DNA of 64,000 nt from Sisyra terminalis (taxonomy: Eukaryota; Arthropoda; Insecta; Neuroptera; Sisyridae), in assembly GCA_958496175.1 (NCBI GenBank), contig OY292278.1, positions 47,492,001-47,556,000 on the forward strand. The letters are read 5' to 3'. The notes below the pieces were generated by a model, which was given only the letters and a program-made list of their open reading frames with translations, had not been told where the DNA came from and ran no database searches. Position 1 is the first letter of the stretch. The number at the start of each line of letters is the position of its first letter. The translations under genes were made by a program, and so were the position numbers. Positions 47,761 through 59,547 of the stretch are shown piece by piece.

Positions 47761-49491
47761 TGAGATCTGAATTTTATCATCTGTTATAGGAAACCTTTTA
47801 GATTGAAATTTGTGGATCAAAAAAAAAAACCATGTTTCACCAAATTTTCATACAGGAAAAAGTGAGAAAAAAAAATTCCCTGCCCAATATGCCTACAATT
47901 TTTTGCCCTCAATAAACAAATGCAATATTTATGAGCAAATTATTATAATTTTTTTATTTCTATATCAAGCAATTTTTTTGTTATTTTTCAATAAATGTTT
48001 TATGTGCTGCACTTCCTGTTGCGACATATGCATTTTTATGTTAATATTTGTTTCCTTTTTTTTTTTTGGAATTTTTCGATTCGGTCAGTTAAGGGTGCGG
48101 GTGGGGACGAAGTAGTTATTTCAGCTATTCCCTCACTAATTTTATTAAGCTCATTTGCATTTGGCATTATGTTATTGTTGATATTATGACATTTTTATTT
48201 AAATTTATTATGATATTTATCATTTGATAAATAAATGGGGGAAAAGAGTCAAATAAAACAATTATATAAAGGGCAATCAACAGCAGAGTTGAACAGGTTT
48301 TATAGAGGGGATCTTTCGTTTTTAAGTCAATTTTTTTTTTAAATATTTTTTTGATAAAAATCTAAAAGAAAATTCGATTTTCATTTTACGGTTTCTTTCC
48401 ATCGGAACTCCAATCTCAATCAAATCTATTTAGTTATTTAAAAAAAAAAAAACGAATTTCCCAAATATCGATAAGAAATGGATCGGACGAATATTGACTC
48501 CGGTAATATGTCAGAAACTTGACACGAATACATAAAAAGCTCTAAGCTTTATTATGAAAAAAGCTTTGGCAAGATATGCGACGGATGATCGAATATGACC
48601 CAGGGACAGTGTGATGGAGGGTTGGAAGAGTGCGTCGATCATCATCGCCGGTAACTTCTTTTCACCATCCATAAAAGTTAAAGCTCCAGAGGGTTGAAAA
48701 AAAAATGCGATGACCAAATCACTTTTTCCCGTATGTATATTATCTAAGATGAACGAGCTCTCTGGATTTCATTCCACACAAAATATCCAACAATTTCAAC
48801 CCCACTCATTCCCCACAAGCCCGGGTTATCGAGCAAAAAAAAAAAAAAAAACCGGAAAAAAAATGATTGAACTGTCGGCATTATACGGCCACCGCTTTTC
48901 ACTATCATGATTGAAGGGTTATATCTTCCACTTTCTATCTGATAATAAATTAAAAAATTCATCACTCACTTCCATCGCACTCATTCGTGCTGATCCGTCA
49001 TAATCTTCATCGCTATCGCATTTTTCGATAAGAAAAAAATAAAAATAAAGATCATCGTACGCCATATAGGTACGGAGAAATTGTGATTTATAGATGGGTA
49101 TTATGGTGGAAGCCGTTTGGGTAGCAAATCTTGGCGGATATATATTTATTTTTTTTTCTGATCTGTGGCAAATGGAAAAAATAATAATAATAAAATAATT
49201 TCGATGAGACAAATGTATGTCGAGGGGTGCGGATAATCTCGGAAAAGTCACATAAGAATTTATGAAACGATATCAAAAATAAATTGTATTTCGCTTTTAT
49301 TTTTTTCAGTATGTAGCAAATAATAATAGATATCATCCCCTAATAATTTTACTCGGCCATAGAACTTTAGCTTAATATTTTCGCAAAACCACCCTTTTCC
49401 TTTTATTTTACTGGACCTCATAAAATTGAACAAATTTATTTGATTTTTCAACCCTTTTTACATTGCATAACATGAGCTTTTAATTTGTTTA
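47761..49491. other. Unique sequence with GC-richer island at 48470-49260
   Basis: No gene that I can support. Several short open frames on both strands (for example 48919-49251 minus, 110 codons) lack motifs. A and T runs are frequent. No repeat-family match. Confidence 0.35.
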
Positions 49492-50783
49492 GGGACCGTT
49501 CATAAAATACGTTCGCAAACAAGAAGGGGAGGGGTTTTTCTGAGTGTGACAAGATATGACAGGGGAGGGGGGTCTTCGGTAACGTGACGTTCGTCAAAAA
49601 ATTTTAAATTAATATTTCTTTCGACTATTTTTCTTTTTCAACCATGACAAAAAGTCATTCATTTCGTATTTAGTAAATATTAAATGTATAAACTTTTTAA
49701 TCTGTATAGGTGCATTTAGGGTGATTTATTTTTTGAATTTTTTTAGTCCCATCGTGAAATTTTGTTAGAAATACCAAAAAAAAAATTCCTTGAAAGTTTG
49801 AGCCCTTAATATTAATTTTAAGTCCTCGACCAAGACGTGTAAAGATTTCCCATTGAAAATACACAGAAACTCTGATTTTTTATTTTTAAATTTCTATATC
49901 TCAGCGGCATTTCATGGGATCGCTTTTACCGAAGATGGTTTTTTCTCAGAATTAATCGCTCTACAAAAGTGCCCATTGCAACAAAGTCGTAACTCACACC
50001 GGTGAGGTCGTACGGGCCACTGAACCTGATTTTTCCATAAAATTCGTGTTTTTTTTGCATTTATCTCGTAAATAATAAGAGCTACGGAAAAATTATAAAT
50101 AAAAAACTTGTAGAGAATTTGATTTCCTACAAAAAAAGTTCTTGTAGACCAAATCGCGAAAATCAATACTAAACGAGATATTAAGCCTTGAATTTTATGG
50201 AAAAATCAGGTTTAGTGGCCCGTACTACCTCACCGGTGTGAGTTACGACTTTGTCGCAATGGGCACTTTTGTAGAGCGTGTAATTCTGAGAAAAAAACAT
50301 CTTCGGTAAAAGCCATCCCATGAAATTCCGCTGAGATATAGAAATTTAAAAATCAGAGTTTGTGTGTATTTTCAATGGGAAATCTTTACACGTCTTGGTC
50401 GAGGACTTAAAATTAATATTAAGGGCTCAAACTTTCAGAAATTTTTTTTTTTTGGTATTTCCAACAAAATTTCACGATGGGACCAAAAAAAAAAAGTCAA
50501 AAAAAAAATCACCCTAGTGCATATCTATGTATAAAATTTTGTATGTAAATATGCATGTATTACATCCTGGTAATGAAAAATTAAATTAAATTAAATTAAA
50601 AAAATTAAATATATAGAAATTTGTGCACTTTTAATTGAAATTTATCATATTCAGGTGGGGAGGTCTTAGTTTTGTGACGAAATATTTCTAGGGGGGTCAC
50701 AGAGAGTGTGACATAGCGTGACAATGGGGGTGAGGAGGTCAGAAAAAGCTTATTTTAGCGTGACGTATTTTATGAACGGCCCC
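49492..50783. mobile_element. TIR element with GGGRCCGTTCATAAAATACG ends, interrupted by FB4
   Basis: The left end GGGACCGTTCATAAAATACG (49492) and a right end that is its near-perfect inverse (to 50783, CGTATTTTATGAACGGCCCC) enclose G-rich sequence with repeated GTGACA / GTGACGT phrases. I recognise this end as common in insect genomes but cannot name its superfamily. Flanks are TTTA and TTAA. Without FB4 it is about 490 bp and non-coding. Confidence 0.75.
49719..50514. mobile_element. Foldback element FB4 (796 bp)
   Basis: The ends are GGGTGATTT and AAATCACCC, with TA on both flanks (49717-49718 and 50515-50516). Arms of about 315 bp pair nearly perfectly and include GGTCCCATCGTGAAATTTTG, AAGTCCTCGACCAAGACG and GTCGTAACTCACACCGGTGA. 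The CCTTAATATTAATTTTAA box is present in each arm. It is nested inside the 49492-50783 element. Confidence 0.88.
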
Positions 50784-51544
50784 TTAAGATTTATTGAAAC
50801 CTAATTTTTCTCTGAAAAGTATTCAAAATGGAAAATTCTTCTCTTACATAATTTTTTTTTTTATTGAATTTAAATGAATTGACTTTCGATATTTTGATGA
50901 AATGATGAGATCAAGGAAAGGGGTGAAATGAAATTGGTGCAACTCTACAAAAATTGTTTTAAGTTGCATAACGTTTTATAACTTATAAAAAAAACAAATT
51001 TAGATAAAAAAGCTTATGGTTTATTAAAAAAAAAATGTTTAAAAGTTATCCCTAAATCATTTTTTTTTTTATCCTGAAAGACATAAACTCAACATCTTCT
51101 TCAATTTTACCCTTTTGGTTTTATCATACTTAGCCTCGTAAAATTCAATCAGATAACTTGAGTTCTTATCTTTTTAAATCGTTAAGTTTAAGTTGAAAAT
51201 GTGCTTTAAAAGCTCTAATTAATTGAATTAATAAACTGATTACTTTTTTATAAGTTTGTCAATAAAAAAACCTACTAATAGAATAGATCAATAGATCATA
51301 CCCTTTCAATTACTATTCCTCTAATTTTTGGAAATTTTTGAATATTTTTTTCTTTTTTACCATAGTTAAGAAGTTGGAAAATTTATTGCAGAAAAACATT
51401 TAATTAATGGATCTAATGGTCATAAAAAATATACAATCTCCTCTCCCATTAGAACCGCCAGTGAAAGCTTTTCGTTCATCCGAAATAAAATACCTACTTA
51501 ATAAATCCCCTTTGTAAAAGGGGGGAAATTTTATTTAATCTTAA
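50784..51544. other. AT-rich, nothing recognised
   Basis: Only A/T runs and scattered short open frames. No repeat ends found. Confidence 0.35.
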
Positions 51545-52850
51545 AGAAATCAACTGCTCACTTTTCTCGAATTTTTCCAATTAAAAATCTTTGAAATAAT
51601 TGCTCTTTTCCATGAAAAAAAAAATCTCTATTTTTTTTAAATTTTTTGGAAAGATGTAAAACGAGTCGTAGTAAACCACGAGAGGGTTGGAAGATGCGTT
51701 GAAGGTAGTAATTCAGAACCAAAATATTTTTTTTATATATAAATAGGCCATCAGGATCTAGGTCCTTTAATCCGATTTGATGATCGGAGTTGACGTGATG
51801 GAGATCACTCTCAGTGGAGGAATCTCCCTATGCCTCTACTGGATCACTAGGCCCAGTACCAAAATATGGAGCAGTTTTAAAACCTAGCAATAACTATCAA
51901 AGAAAAGATTGAAACTATTCAAGGACTTATTATTAGTTTCTTATTATTTTTTAAGCAAATTTAAAATCAGCCTTTATTTTTTTTTTCGTACGTAGATCGA
52001 AACTATAATTCTATCTTTATTAGTGCTTTTAAAATTTGAAAGAAATTTTGGTTCGTAGAGAAATCAATTTGAGGGCAATTTTAGGTCAAAACCTGTAGAA
52101 ACATTTCCCCCAAATATTTTATTTTGTATGAAAAAATGGAGAAAAATATTTTCTTCAAAACTATCTTTTGAGTTTGTCCATACTTGGCCTCATAAAAAAG
52201 AACGTTTTTTTCTGAGTTTTCAACCCTTTAACACCGGTAATAGTCAATTAAAAACGAGCTTAAAAGCTTTACTTTTATTATAATCAAAAGCTCACTTTTC
52301 TTGACTTTTTCAAACCATTTTTTTTATAACTCAAAAGATTTTGTAGTTCCTGTTTAATGTATTTTAACCTAAAGCTCTGATATCATATTTTTTTAATTTT
52401 TCAAATTTTGATATAAAATCGATTTAGAAAATGTTTTTCTTCTAAAATTGCAAGATTTTTTAAAGCTATTATAAATGCTACTCCAGTAACAGTTTTGTAT
52501 ACAAATACTTTCTCATTGCCCAGGGGTCGGTTCTAATGTCTATTTCTACTAGGATCTACTTTCTTTTAAGACCTAGATCTAGATCTAATATTAGACTTGT
52601 TAATTTCAAGGGTGGTAGTCTTATCATCCCTTTATTTTCACGGTGGTGTTCCTCTACATTGTTCAGTGATTTTTATAGGTAAAACTATCTTTTGATGGTA
52701 TTTTTCATTTTCGATTTTGTAAAACCAAGTGCTGGATGTGGCCTTGTAGATAATAATCCGGATCCTTACCAGAGAAAGGCATAAGGCCTTTAGTTGCCTT
52801 TAATATTTTTGAACCCTGAAATTCATCCCAATTATTTTTATTTTTCATGG
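51545..52850 (-). repeat. Dispersed repeat R36, copy 2 (inverted relative to copy 1)
   Basis: On the minus strand it follows 35890-37145 block by block, including GGATCCGGATTATTATCTAC and GATCTCCATCACGTCAACTC. Small indels and an extra about 100 bp segment near 51660-51740 separate the copies. By-eye identity is moderate, so the duplication is not recent. Confidence 0.75.
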
Positions 52851-53233
52851 TCAGACTTTAAGGGTTTTTTTAGTCTCCCAAAACAGCTTGAAGCTGATTT
52901 GTGGTTTCGCTAGTCCTTAAAACAGCCTGTCTAATTATAATTATATTCCAAGGACCTCCTTAAACATGATTTTTTTTTTATAACTTATAAAAATAATATA
53001 TCAAATCTTAGAACTTTTTATTTGCATAGTTTCTTTTGAATATCAAATTGATTTTTTTTTCTAAGTTGATCCAATCGATCCAAATACGATTTTTTCGCTG
53101 ACTTTGAACAGTTATACTGTGTATACAATATAAAGAATATATTGTGGTCCAATTTATGTAGTAAAATTTAACATAATAATATACAAAAATCACACCATAA
53201 ACAGAAGTTCAAACAAAAATATTTGTGACGTAT

Positions 53234-53280
53234 TGCCCCGATACGTATTTCGAATGCCAAGCAATCTTCCTCAGTGGTCA
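53234..53280 (-). ncRNA. Hammerhead-like motif, family X copy 3, left arm
   Basis: Minus strand: TGACCA, CTGAGGA, A, GATTGC TTG GCATTC (one stem II mismatch), GAA, ATACGTAT, C, GGGGCA. Confidence 0.42.
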
Positions 53281-53543
53281 TCAAGTAGTTTGGATCACTC
53301 GGTAACTGATTTGTGAAGATTCATGATTTGGGCAAGAGAAAAATTCGATTTCAGAAATGGGCCTGTAAAGAAAAATTTCTTTCCACTGGAGGACTTCTTT
53401 AATATGATGAATTTTTTGCCTAAGGAATATAACGAATGAATTATAAGGAAGATAATTGAATTTTCTGAACTCACAATATCCTGATGTGTCGAGCAGTTTT
53501 GGAGTCATCACAAAGCAGTTACGGAGTGATCCAAACTACTTTA

Positions 53544-53590
53544 TGACCACTGAGGATGATTGCTTGGCAATCGAAATACGTATCTGGGCA
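53544..53590 (+). ncRNA. Hammerhead-like motif, family X copy 3, right arm
   Basis: TGACCA, CTGAGGA, an extra T in place of the usual extra A, GATTGC TTG GCAATC (perfect stem II), GAA, ATACGTAT, C, TGGGCA. Confidence 0.5.
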
Positions 53591-53667
53591 ATACGTTACA
53601 AATAGTTTTGTTTGAACTTCTGTTTAAGTTTATGTTTATGGTATGATTTTTATTTATTGTATACACA

Positions 53668-55172
53668 TTGATCAAATCGAGTTTTATACCTTAGATGATG
53701 CTGTGGGGATTAAAGGAAGAAAACTGTAAAGTTCAACTTCAAAAAACGATATGGGTGCGAAATTTTTCCCAAATATTTTAGTTATAATTAAGCCAAGCCC
53801 GACTTTCATCCCTTAACAATTCAGGGGTAACGTGTGAAATTAACTATCCTCACATCTTCCATTAGCTGTTTAGATGTGCAATAAATTTCGAAAATTTTAT
53901 TTATGGTGTCATGATAATCCATAATGGTGGAGGGTTGATGTGCTCTTAGATGATTAGATAATAAGTCAAATGTGACCAGGAACGATTCAAGGTAAAATCG
54001 TTGAGAGTTACCATCCCCCCATCCTCAAAATCATCCCGTTCCACCCTCCATCCACCGCACCCCGTCGCCCCCATTTTCCCGAAACGGCCGTCTTACTTAA
54101 GTTCTAATAGAAGGGAGTAAAACGATATGATATCAAATTCGCTCCATCTCTTATCCCACCACTTTGTCCATCCCGTTCGTCCATTTCCCTGATTTATGAC
54201 TAAGGCATTTCCTTTCAATATAGAGTTTTCAATATTTTATCACGGTATATAATATTTGTACGTCGTAATATTCGTTTCAGACAACCGTTAAATCATTCGA
54301 AAACATACGATGGAAAATAAGAGAATGATGGTGCCGTGGAAAATGTTTCAATTTTTAAACGGACGGGAAAATTTTTCACTGAAAAAGAGATCAGTGCAGG
54401 GGTTGGATGAGGATGATGATGATGATGATAATAAAAATTGGAAACATTGACCATAAATAAAGTTCACCCGAAAAAGGTCTTAATTTTCGGGATTACAAGC
54501 GGAAAAACTCTCTTTTTCGGATGAAAATAAATTTCCTTATTAAACCGATTAAGAGAAAAACCCTGCCAGAAACAGTGACACCCTCTCAATATATAACTAT
54601 GAGTGTATATGTGTGTAGTACAGTATATTTAGGGATGACGAGAATGAGATTAAATAATTTATATTATAACAAGACTTATATTCACTTTAAAGGCTCACTT
54701 TAATGTGTTCATGTGTCCGGGACTTGGAAATTAATGGTTCCGGGAGCGATGACTCGTTCGTCAACTAAACTACCCTTAAAAGTCGACAGTGAATACCTCA
54801 TTTGCGTTTCTCCGTTTAGCATGCGATCTTTCTCTCACTTGCTTCGAAAAGCGTTTCTTAATATTTGCATTTCATTGGAAAATTTTTCGAAAATGCATTT
54901 GGTGAGCGAGATGGAAACATGAATGATTAATAGTGGTGAAGTTCATCCCCTAACTGTTAAGCTGGCCATGGGTCATTGTCGTGCTTTCCTTGTCTGTCTT
55001 TTCTGTAGAGAAGCTCTCTTTTGAAATTGAGTTAAAATTTTTTTCCCGATAATATTCTTCGTTCTTTGAACTTTGAATTCCTCCTGGATTCCTTTTTGAA
55101 TAATTGATTTGATGGCCAAACTTTTATCAAATTATATTTATAATTCAAAAAATTGTTGATAAAAATTTTTTT
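53668..55172. other. Unique island, GC-richer, no gene supported
   Basis: It contains C-rich stretches near 54014-54072, a GATGAT simple repeat (54409-54430) and no repeat-family match. Open frames of 60-69 codons near 54521-54922 lack motifs. Confidence 0.4.
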
Positions 55173-55526
55173 TAAGGCCCAGTATTTTCACTTCAGTATA
55201 GGTAGGCTTTATCTCCATGATAAATATCTATTAGATAATATTTTATCTGTCCGATAAATCAAAACTGTATTATCAACCAAAACAAACCTCCGGTTAGTTA
55301 TTTGCGTGATATCTTATAAAAAAGAATAGAAAAGTAAAGACAGTTTATGGATAAGCCAGTGTAAGAAACAATATATTGATAAACAAAGACAAGTTGATAG
55401 CCAAATCAAAGGCGTTAGAAAGAGACACCATTCTTGTGTAAAAAATTGAAGTTTTGTAGTTGCCTCTTATACTGAATATGAAATATAAAAATATTCGTTC
55501 TGCAAATTAATAACATATAATTTAGA

Positions 55527-55761
55527 ATGTCTAACGAAGTTAAGAAAAAACGAACCCCAGCTCCAAATTTCAATAATGAAGAAGTTCATTTGTTGAATTA
55601 TAAAATTAAATAAAATTTTTGACCTTAGAACCGAACTTTTAATGAATCAAATTCATAATATTAATCAAAAAAAGAAGAGGGCAGAAGAAATGCATCGTAA
55701 GAAAATTAAACTTATGGATATTGAAATTTCTATTAAGAAAAAACAATTAAAAAATGTATAA
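55527..55761 (+). pseudogene. Myb/SANT-like accessory protein of Harbinger, remnant
   Basis: Two pieces remain. One opens at 55527 with MSNEVKKKRTPAPNFNNEEV, like the start of the Myb/SANT-type DNA-binding proteins carried by Harbinger elements, and stops after 28 codons. The second (55642-55761, 39 codons) is Lys/Glu-rich (EMHRKKIKLMDIEISIKKKQ) and fits the charged C terminus of these proteins. The DNA-binding core between them is deleted. In intact elements this protein helps the transposase reach the nucleus and bind the element ends. Confidence 0.6.
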
Positions 55762-55843
55762 TTTTATATACTTTTATTAAATAACACATTTTTATTTTCA
55801 TAGTACAAATATATATTGATTCTATTATTTCTAGTTAAACGGT

Positions 55844-56200
55844 TTATTGATGCAATAAATTCCTAAAATAATCAATAAAAAGTTCTGCGGAAAAATCATT
55901 ATGAATTTCAACATTTCTTTCCTGTTCTTCTGGAAGAATATTGTCTTCCATGTCCGAATTGTCATCGGTGTCAAAATTTTCTTCCATTCGGTCTATCGCT
56001 ATATTGTGTAGTACTGCACATGTTTCTTCAATTTGTAATAATATAAATTCGACCGTAAGTTTTGAAAAAACGAAATCATTGGAAAAATTATTGGTCTGTC
56101 CATTTCATAAAATGATCAATTCTTAGCCTTACATTATATTGTTGTTCAGGATTTATAATTTCTATAGGTTGAACCAATTCTTCCTTAGGGTCATTGAGCA
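55844..56200 (-). pseudogene. Harbinger transposase C-terminal remnant
   Basis: The minus-strand frame ending at 55844 contains ETCAVLHNIAIDRMEE, which matches the hallmark LHNIA block near the C terminus of HARBI1-type transposases. A long acidic tail and DYFRNLL close it. A second minus-strand piece (about 56200-56085) has MDDLELLNDPKEELVQPIEI, also acidic, and resembles an extra tail. The catalytic DDE core is missing. Convergent orientation with the Myb-like remnant agrees with the usual Harbinger layout. Confidence 0.65.
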
Positions 56201-56477
56201 ATTCCAAATCATCCATAGCAACTATTTCTACTTTTATTTATAACTGTAATATATCAACAAAGTAACTGATTAATATTGTTGACTTATCATTACATGAAAT
56301 TGATGCTTATTTAATTTTTACATAGATAATATACACCAATATATTTATCTAATAAAATCATAAATCTCCAAATAGGCCGAAAATTCTTGCAATTTCATAA
56401 TATATTTTTTTTCGCTTCACTTAAGTTTGACAGCACTAACATTGCGCAAAAACAATAAAAAGGCAATGTATGCTCTA

Positions 56478-57613
56478 TCATATATATAAATTGGCTACCT
56501 TGCCGTGCGTCCGTGCAGAATGGGTTATGCGCATGCGCTCTGTTATCCCCACTTACACATTCAAAACGTTGGTAAGGGTACTCACTCTCTAATGTATTTA
56601 TTTGTGAATACAAATAGTGGATTTTCAGGTTGACAATATGTGAAAACCAAAAAACATAATGCTCACTTATAAACTTAACTTAACCTTTTTAGATATATCT
56701 ACTTATCAGAGTTTAAATTTTTAAGCAGATCCTAAGTTTTTGTTTCTAATAATAAATCAACTTTGTTTTATATTAACCAGTAATAACGTTTTGCTTTTAA
56801 CGGACTTTGATTGATTATTAAATTTGAAATTTGGATTGCTTATTAAACGTAATCCCTTACAAACTTTGCTACCGTTTTCCACTCTTTTAGGGGAGAAATT
56901 TTCAAAAACCCTTTCTTATTATATATCTGCATCGTATGAGGAAAACACTTTCCAAATTTCATCGACACAAATGTGCACTCATATTTGAAAATACAATGTA
57001 AAACGAAAAAAAATAATGACCTTCTTTATGTTAGTTAACATGACTAAAAAGCTATTCGATTTCGCACATTTGCACGTTGTACATACAAAATTGTTGGAAA
57101 TCGGTGGAAAGCGTGGAAGTAAATTCGAATATTTTATTTATTTTCAATAATAATAATTGGTTTTCAAATTCTAAATACCAAAAAAAAATTAGTATCGAAG
57201 ATTTTATATTTGAATTGACAGTGAAATATATGGCAAAAAATTGCTACCTATATGCTTTTCAGCCGAATATATAATTAGTCCAGATCACAACCATTGGTTC
57301 ATAAAAAAATAGATTTTAAAAAGTTTGGTTGTTCAAAAACGAACCAAAATTTAAAATCGCTTATTTGGTATAAATACTACATAAGTATTAAACTTTCATT
57401 TTAATTTAGTGAAATGACGTTATTTAAATGATATTAAAAAAAACACTTTTATTTTATATTTTAATATAATTTTAGATAAACTTTTTTTTTATATTAACAA
57501 CCCTTTGATTATTAAATTTAAAATTTCGATTGTTGATTGACTCTACATTATCTCATATTAAACATTTTATTAAGATAAAACCTTCAGTTGCGAATGCAAC
57601 GGGCAACTACTAG
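56478..57613 (+). mobile_element. Non-autonomous Helitron, copy B
   Basis: It starts TCATATATATAAATTGGC after an A. It ends with the hairpin GTTGC GAAT GCAAC (57587-57600), nine bases, then CTAG (57610-57613) before a T. It is closely similar throughout to copy A at 19789-20934. No coding. It is inserted in the Harbinger derivative, so the Helitron moved later. Confidence 0.87.
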
Positions 57614-57797
57614 TCTTTTAAATTAAAAGACTATTTCGAAGTCTGAGTACTGAAGAAACAATCTAAAAGATAGTTTAATTTTATCCTGAAGATATGACTA
57701 TTTTTATGTGAAAATACGCATGTTTTCTCTCTCTTCCGGTTAAAATTTTATCTGGAAGACAAATGTCACTATCTAGATGTGAAAATACCAGACCTAA

Positions 57798-58813
57798 GTC
57801 AATAATAAGGGCTGAAAATTGGTTTAAGGAAAATAAAACCATACAATACTGTTGTAGTACAAATCAGCTTTGAAGCTTTTTATTAAAAGATCAACTCCAA
57901 AATCAATTGCACAATATCGTTTTTTAAGAGAAATATGAAATCAAAACGAACTTCATAGGTATATCCAGAGATAAATAGAGGGATAGAGTGTCTGAATAGA
58001 GGATGTGTATCAATAAAATGTTATCGTTAGCAATTTTCCCGTTTGAATCGATACACGCGCTATCGACGCCAGCGCCTCATTCAATCGTAAAAAATATATT
58101 TCACGATTGAAATGAAAGGATCATTCCCGGATTCCCCGACTCGTTCATTTCTCGTTTGATTGTCCGATAGCATTTTTTTCTCCTGCCCAAAGTGTATTGA
58201 AATAGCATTCTCCTTCCCCATTTTCAACCCTCTTGCCACATCGCACACCAATGTCAAAGGGGAGTCGGTCAAGTCAACATACAGGGAATAAATTTCATGC
58301 AGGGTCAGCTCGCATAAGTGGAACGATATCCGAAGACCGGCTATTTGAATTGCCCACTTTCGTTCGTCCCGAATATCCTGGGGGAATATCAAATATTTCT
58401 CGGAAACAACTTTTCATAAATTATTTCATTTTCGACGGGAAAATTATTTCAACTCGGACGATGAATTTGTTTATGATGGGTGCGCGACAAGCGCGCGGCC
58501 AGGAGGGGGAGATGAACGAATCGATCCCTGGAGATCTCTGGAGTCTGACAGCCATTTGTCTTTAGCATGTGCCAAGGATGAAATATCCATTTTCTGTCGA
58601 CTTATTGATGCATAATGTCTGGAGAGAATCAAAAAGTTTTCCGTGAAAATTATTACGATATAACTGCAAACCTATCCCCCACAGGAATAATAGAAAATTC
58701 AATGAAACATCCTTTGACTTCACTCTGGAATTTTGGCTTTAAAATGGTTCAATTAAGGGTCACTCAAACGAAGTAAAAGGTACTCGTCATGGTTTATGTG
58801 ATTGAGAACTTAA
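57798..58813. other. Unique island, no gene supported
   Basis: GC-richer at 58010-58560. Two overlapping open frames on opposite strands (58081-58392 minus, 58233-58565 plus) contain no motif that I know, and at most one could be real. No repeat matches. Confidence 0.35.
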
Positions 58814-59543
58814 GGGGGGAAGCTGGTCTAGAGCGTGAAAAAATGGGCATAATTTATGAATTTTTTGTGACTCAACAAAAAGATCAATCGAAAATCTGTG
58901 GAAAAGGTTTTATAATTTAGGTTTTAATATACACATACAAATTTTTTCGTGTCAATTCAATTCAAAATGGCGGCTGTCCAGCATTTCTTCGGAGGCGCCT
59001 CATTTTTTAGACGGGTCCATGGCCGAAGATGTAACCTCCTTAATTTTGGTCCTGGAACAAAATCCTGAAAATTTTTAGTTTCTATATAACAACAGCAAGA
59101 GACGTACTTAGGATTTTTTCGATATTTTGTTTTTTCGCGAATTGGTACACGTTTGAACAAAACATTAAAATATTCACTATAAAAATACGACAAAATTGTT
59201 GATTAAAAAAAAAACTATGCAATATAAAAAAAAAATCCTTCGTACGACTCCGGAGAAAGGTATTTCAAATGTACTGTGAAAATTTCGTATAGATCGGTGA
59301 AGATTTGCTCGAGTTATGTCTTCGGCCAATTCAAAAAAAGTAATTTCGAGAAAAACGCGTTTAAAGTTTTAAGTACTATAAAATCATATTAAATGCGTAT
59401 ATACCTTTAATCTGCGAAAGTTTGGGCATTTAGACATTTTTGCCGGCATCCATCCTTTGGTATGTTATTTTTAAGACCCTAAAGTACCTTTTAAGACAAA
59501 AAAAAATTTCGGTTTCTTCAAAATTCTAGACCAGCTTCCCCCC
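58814..59543. mobile_element. TTAA-flanked MITE, copy 2 (730 bp)
   Basis: The ends GGGGGGAAGCTGGTCTAGA and TCTAGACCAGCTTCCCCCC are perfect inverted repeats flanked by TTAA (58810-58813 and 59544-59547). The interior is almost base for base that of 42977-43701, with differences mostly in A runs, so transposition is recent compared with other repeats here. Confidence 0.9.
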
Positions 59544-59547
59544 TTAA

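Larger units (their letters stand above)
53083..53667. mobile_element. Family X, copy X3, both arms and spacer
   Basis: The left arm starts TGTGTATACAATATAAAGAA at 53118 and the right arm ends with ATTGTATACACA near 53667. Each arm carries a hammerhead-like motif pointing inward from the outer end. The spacer (53320-53500) includes GACTTCTTTAATATGATGAA and CTGAACTCACAATATCCTGA, shared with X1. This is the most complete X copy in the window. Confidence 0.78.
55176..57794. mobile_element. PIF/Harbinger deletion derivative, split by a Helitron
   Basis: The ends GGCCCAGTATTTTCAC (55176) and, inverted, GGTCTGGTATTTTCAC (to 57794) are flanked by TAA on both sides (55173-55175 and 57795-57797), the 3 bp target type of PIF/Harbinger. 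Inside are fragments of both usual genes, a Myb-like protein on the plus strand and a transposase on the minus strand. A Helitron (56478-57613) inserted later. Without it the element is about 1.5 kb. Confidence 0.85.

Noticed and set aside
58081..58565. Opposite-strand open frames of 103 and 110 codons
   Set aside because: They overlap on opposite strands in a GC-richer island where long chance frames are expected. Neither has a recognisable domain.
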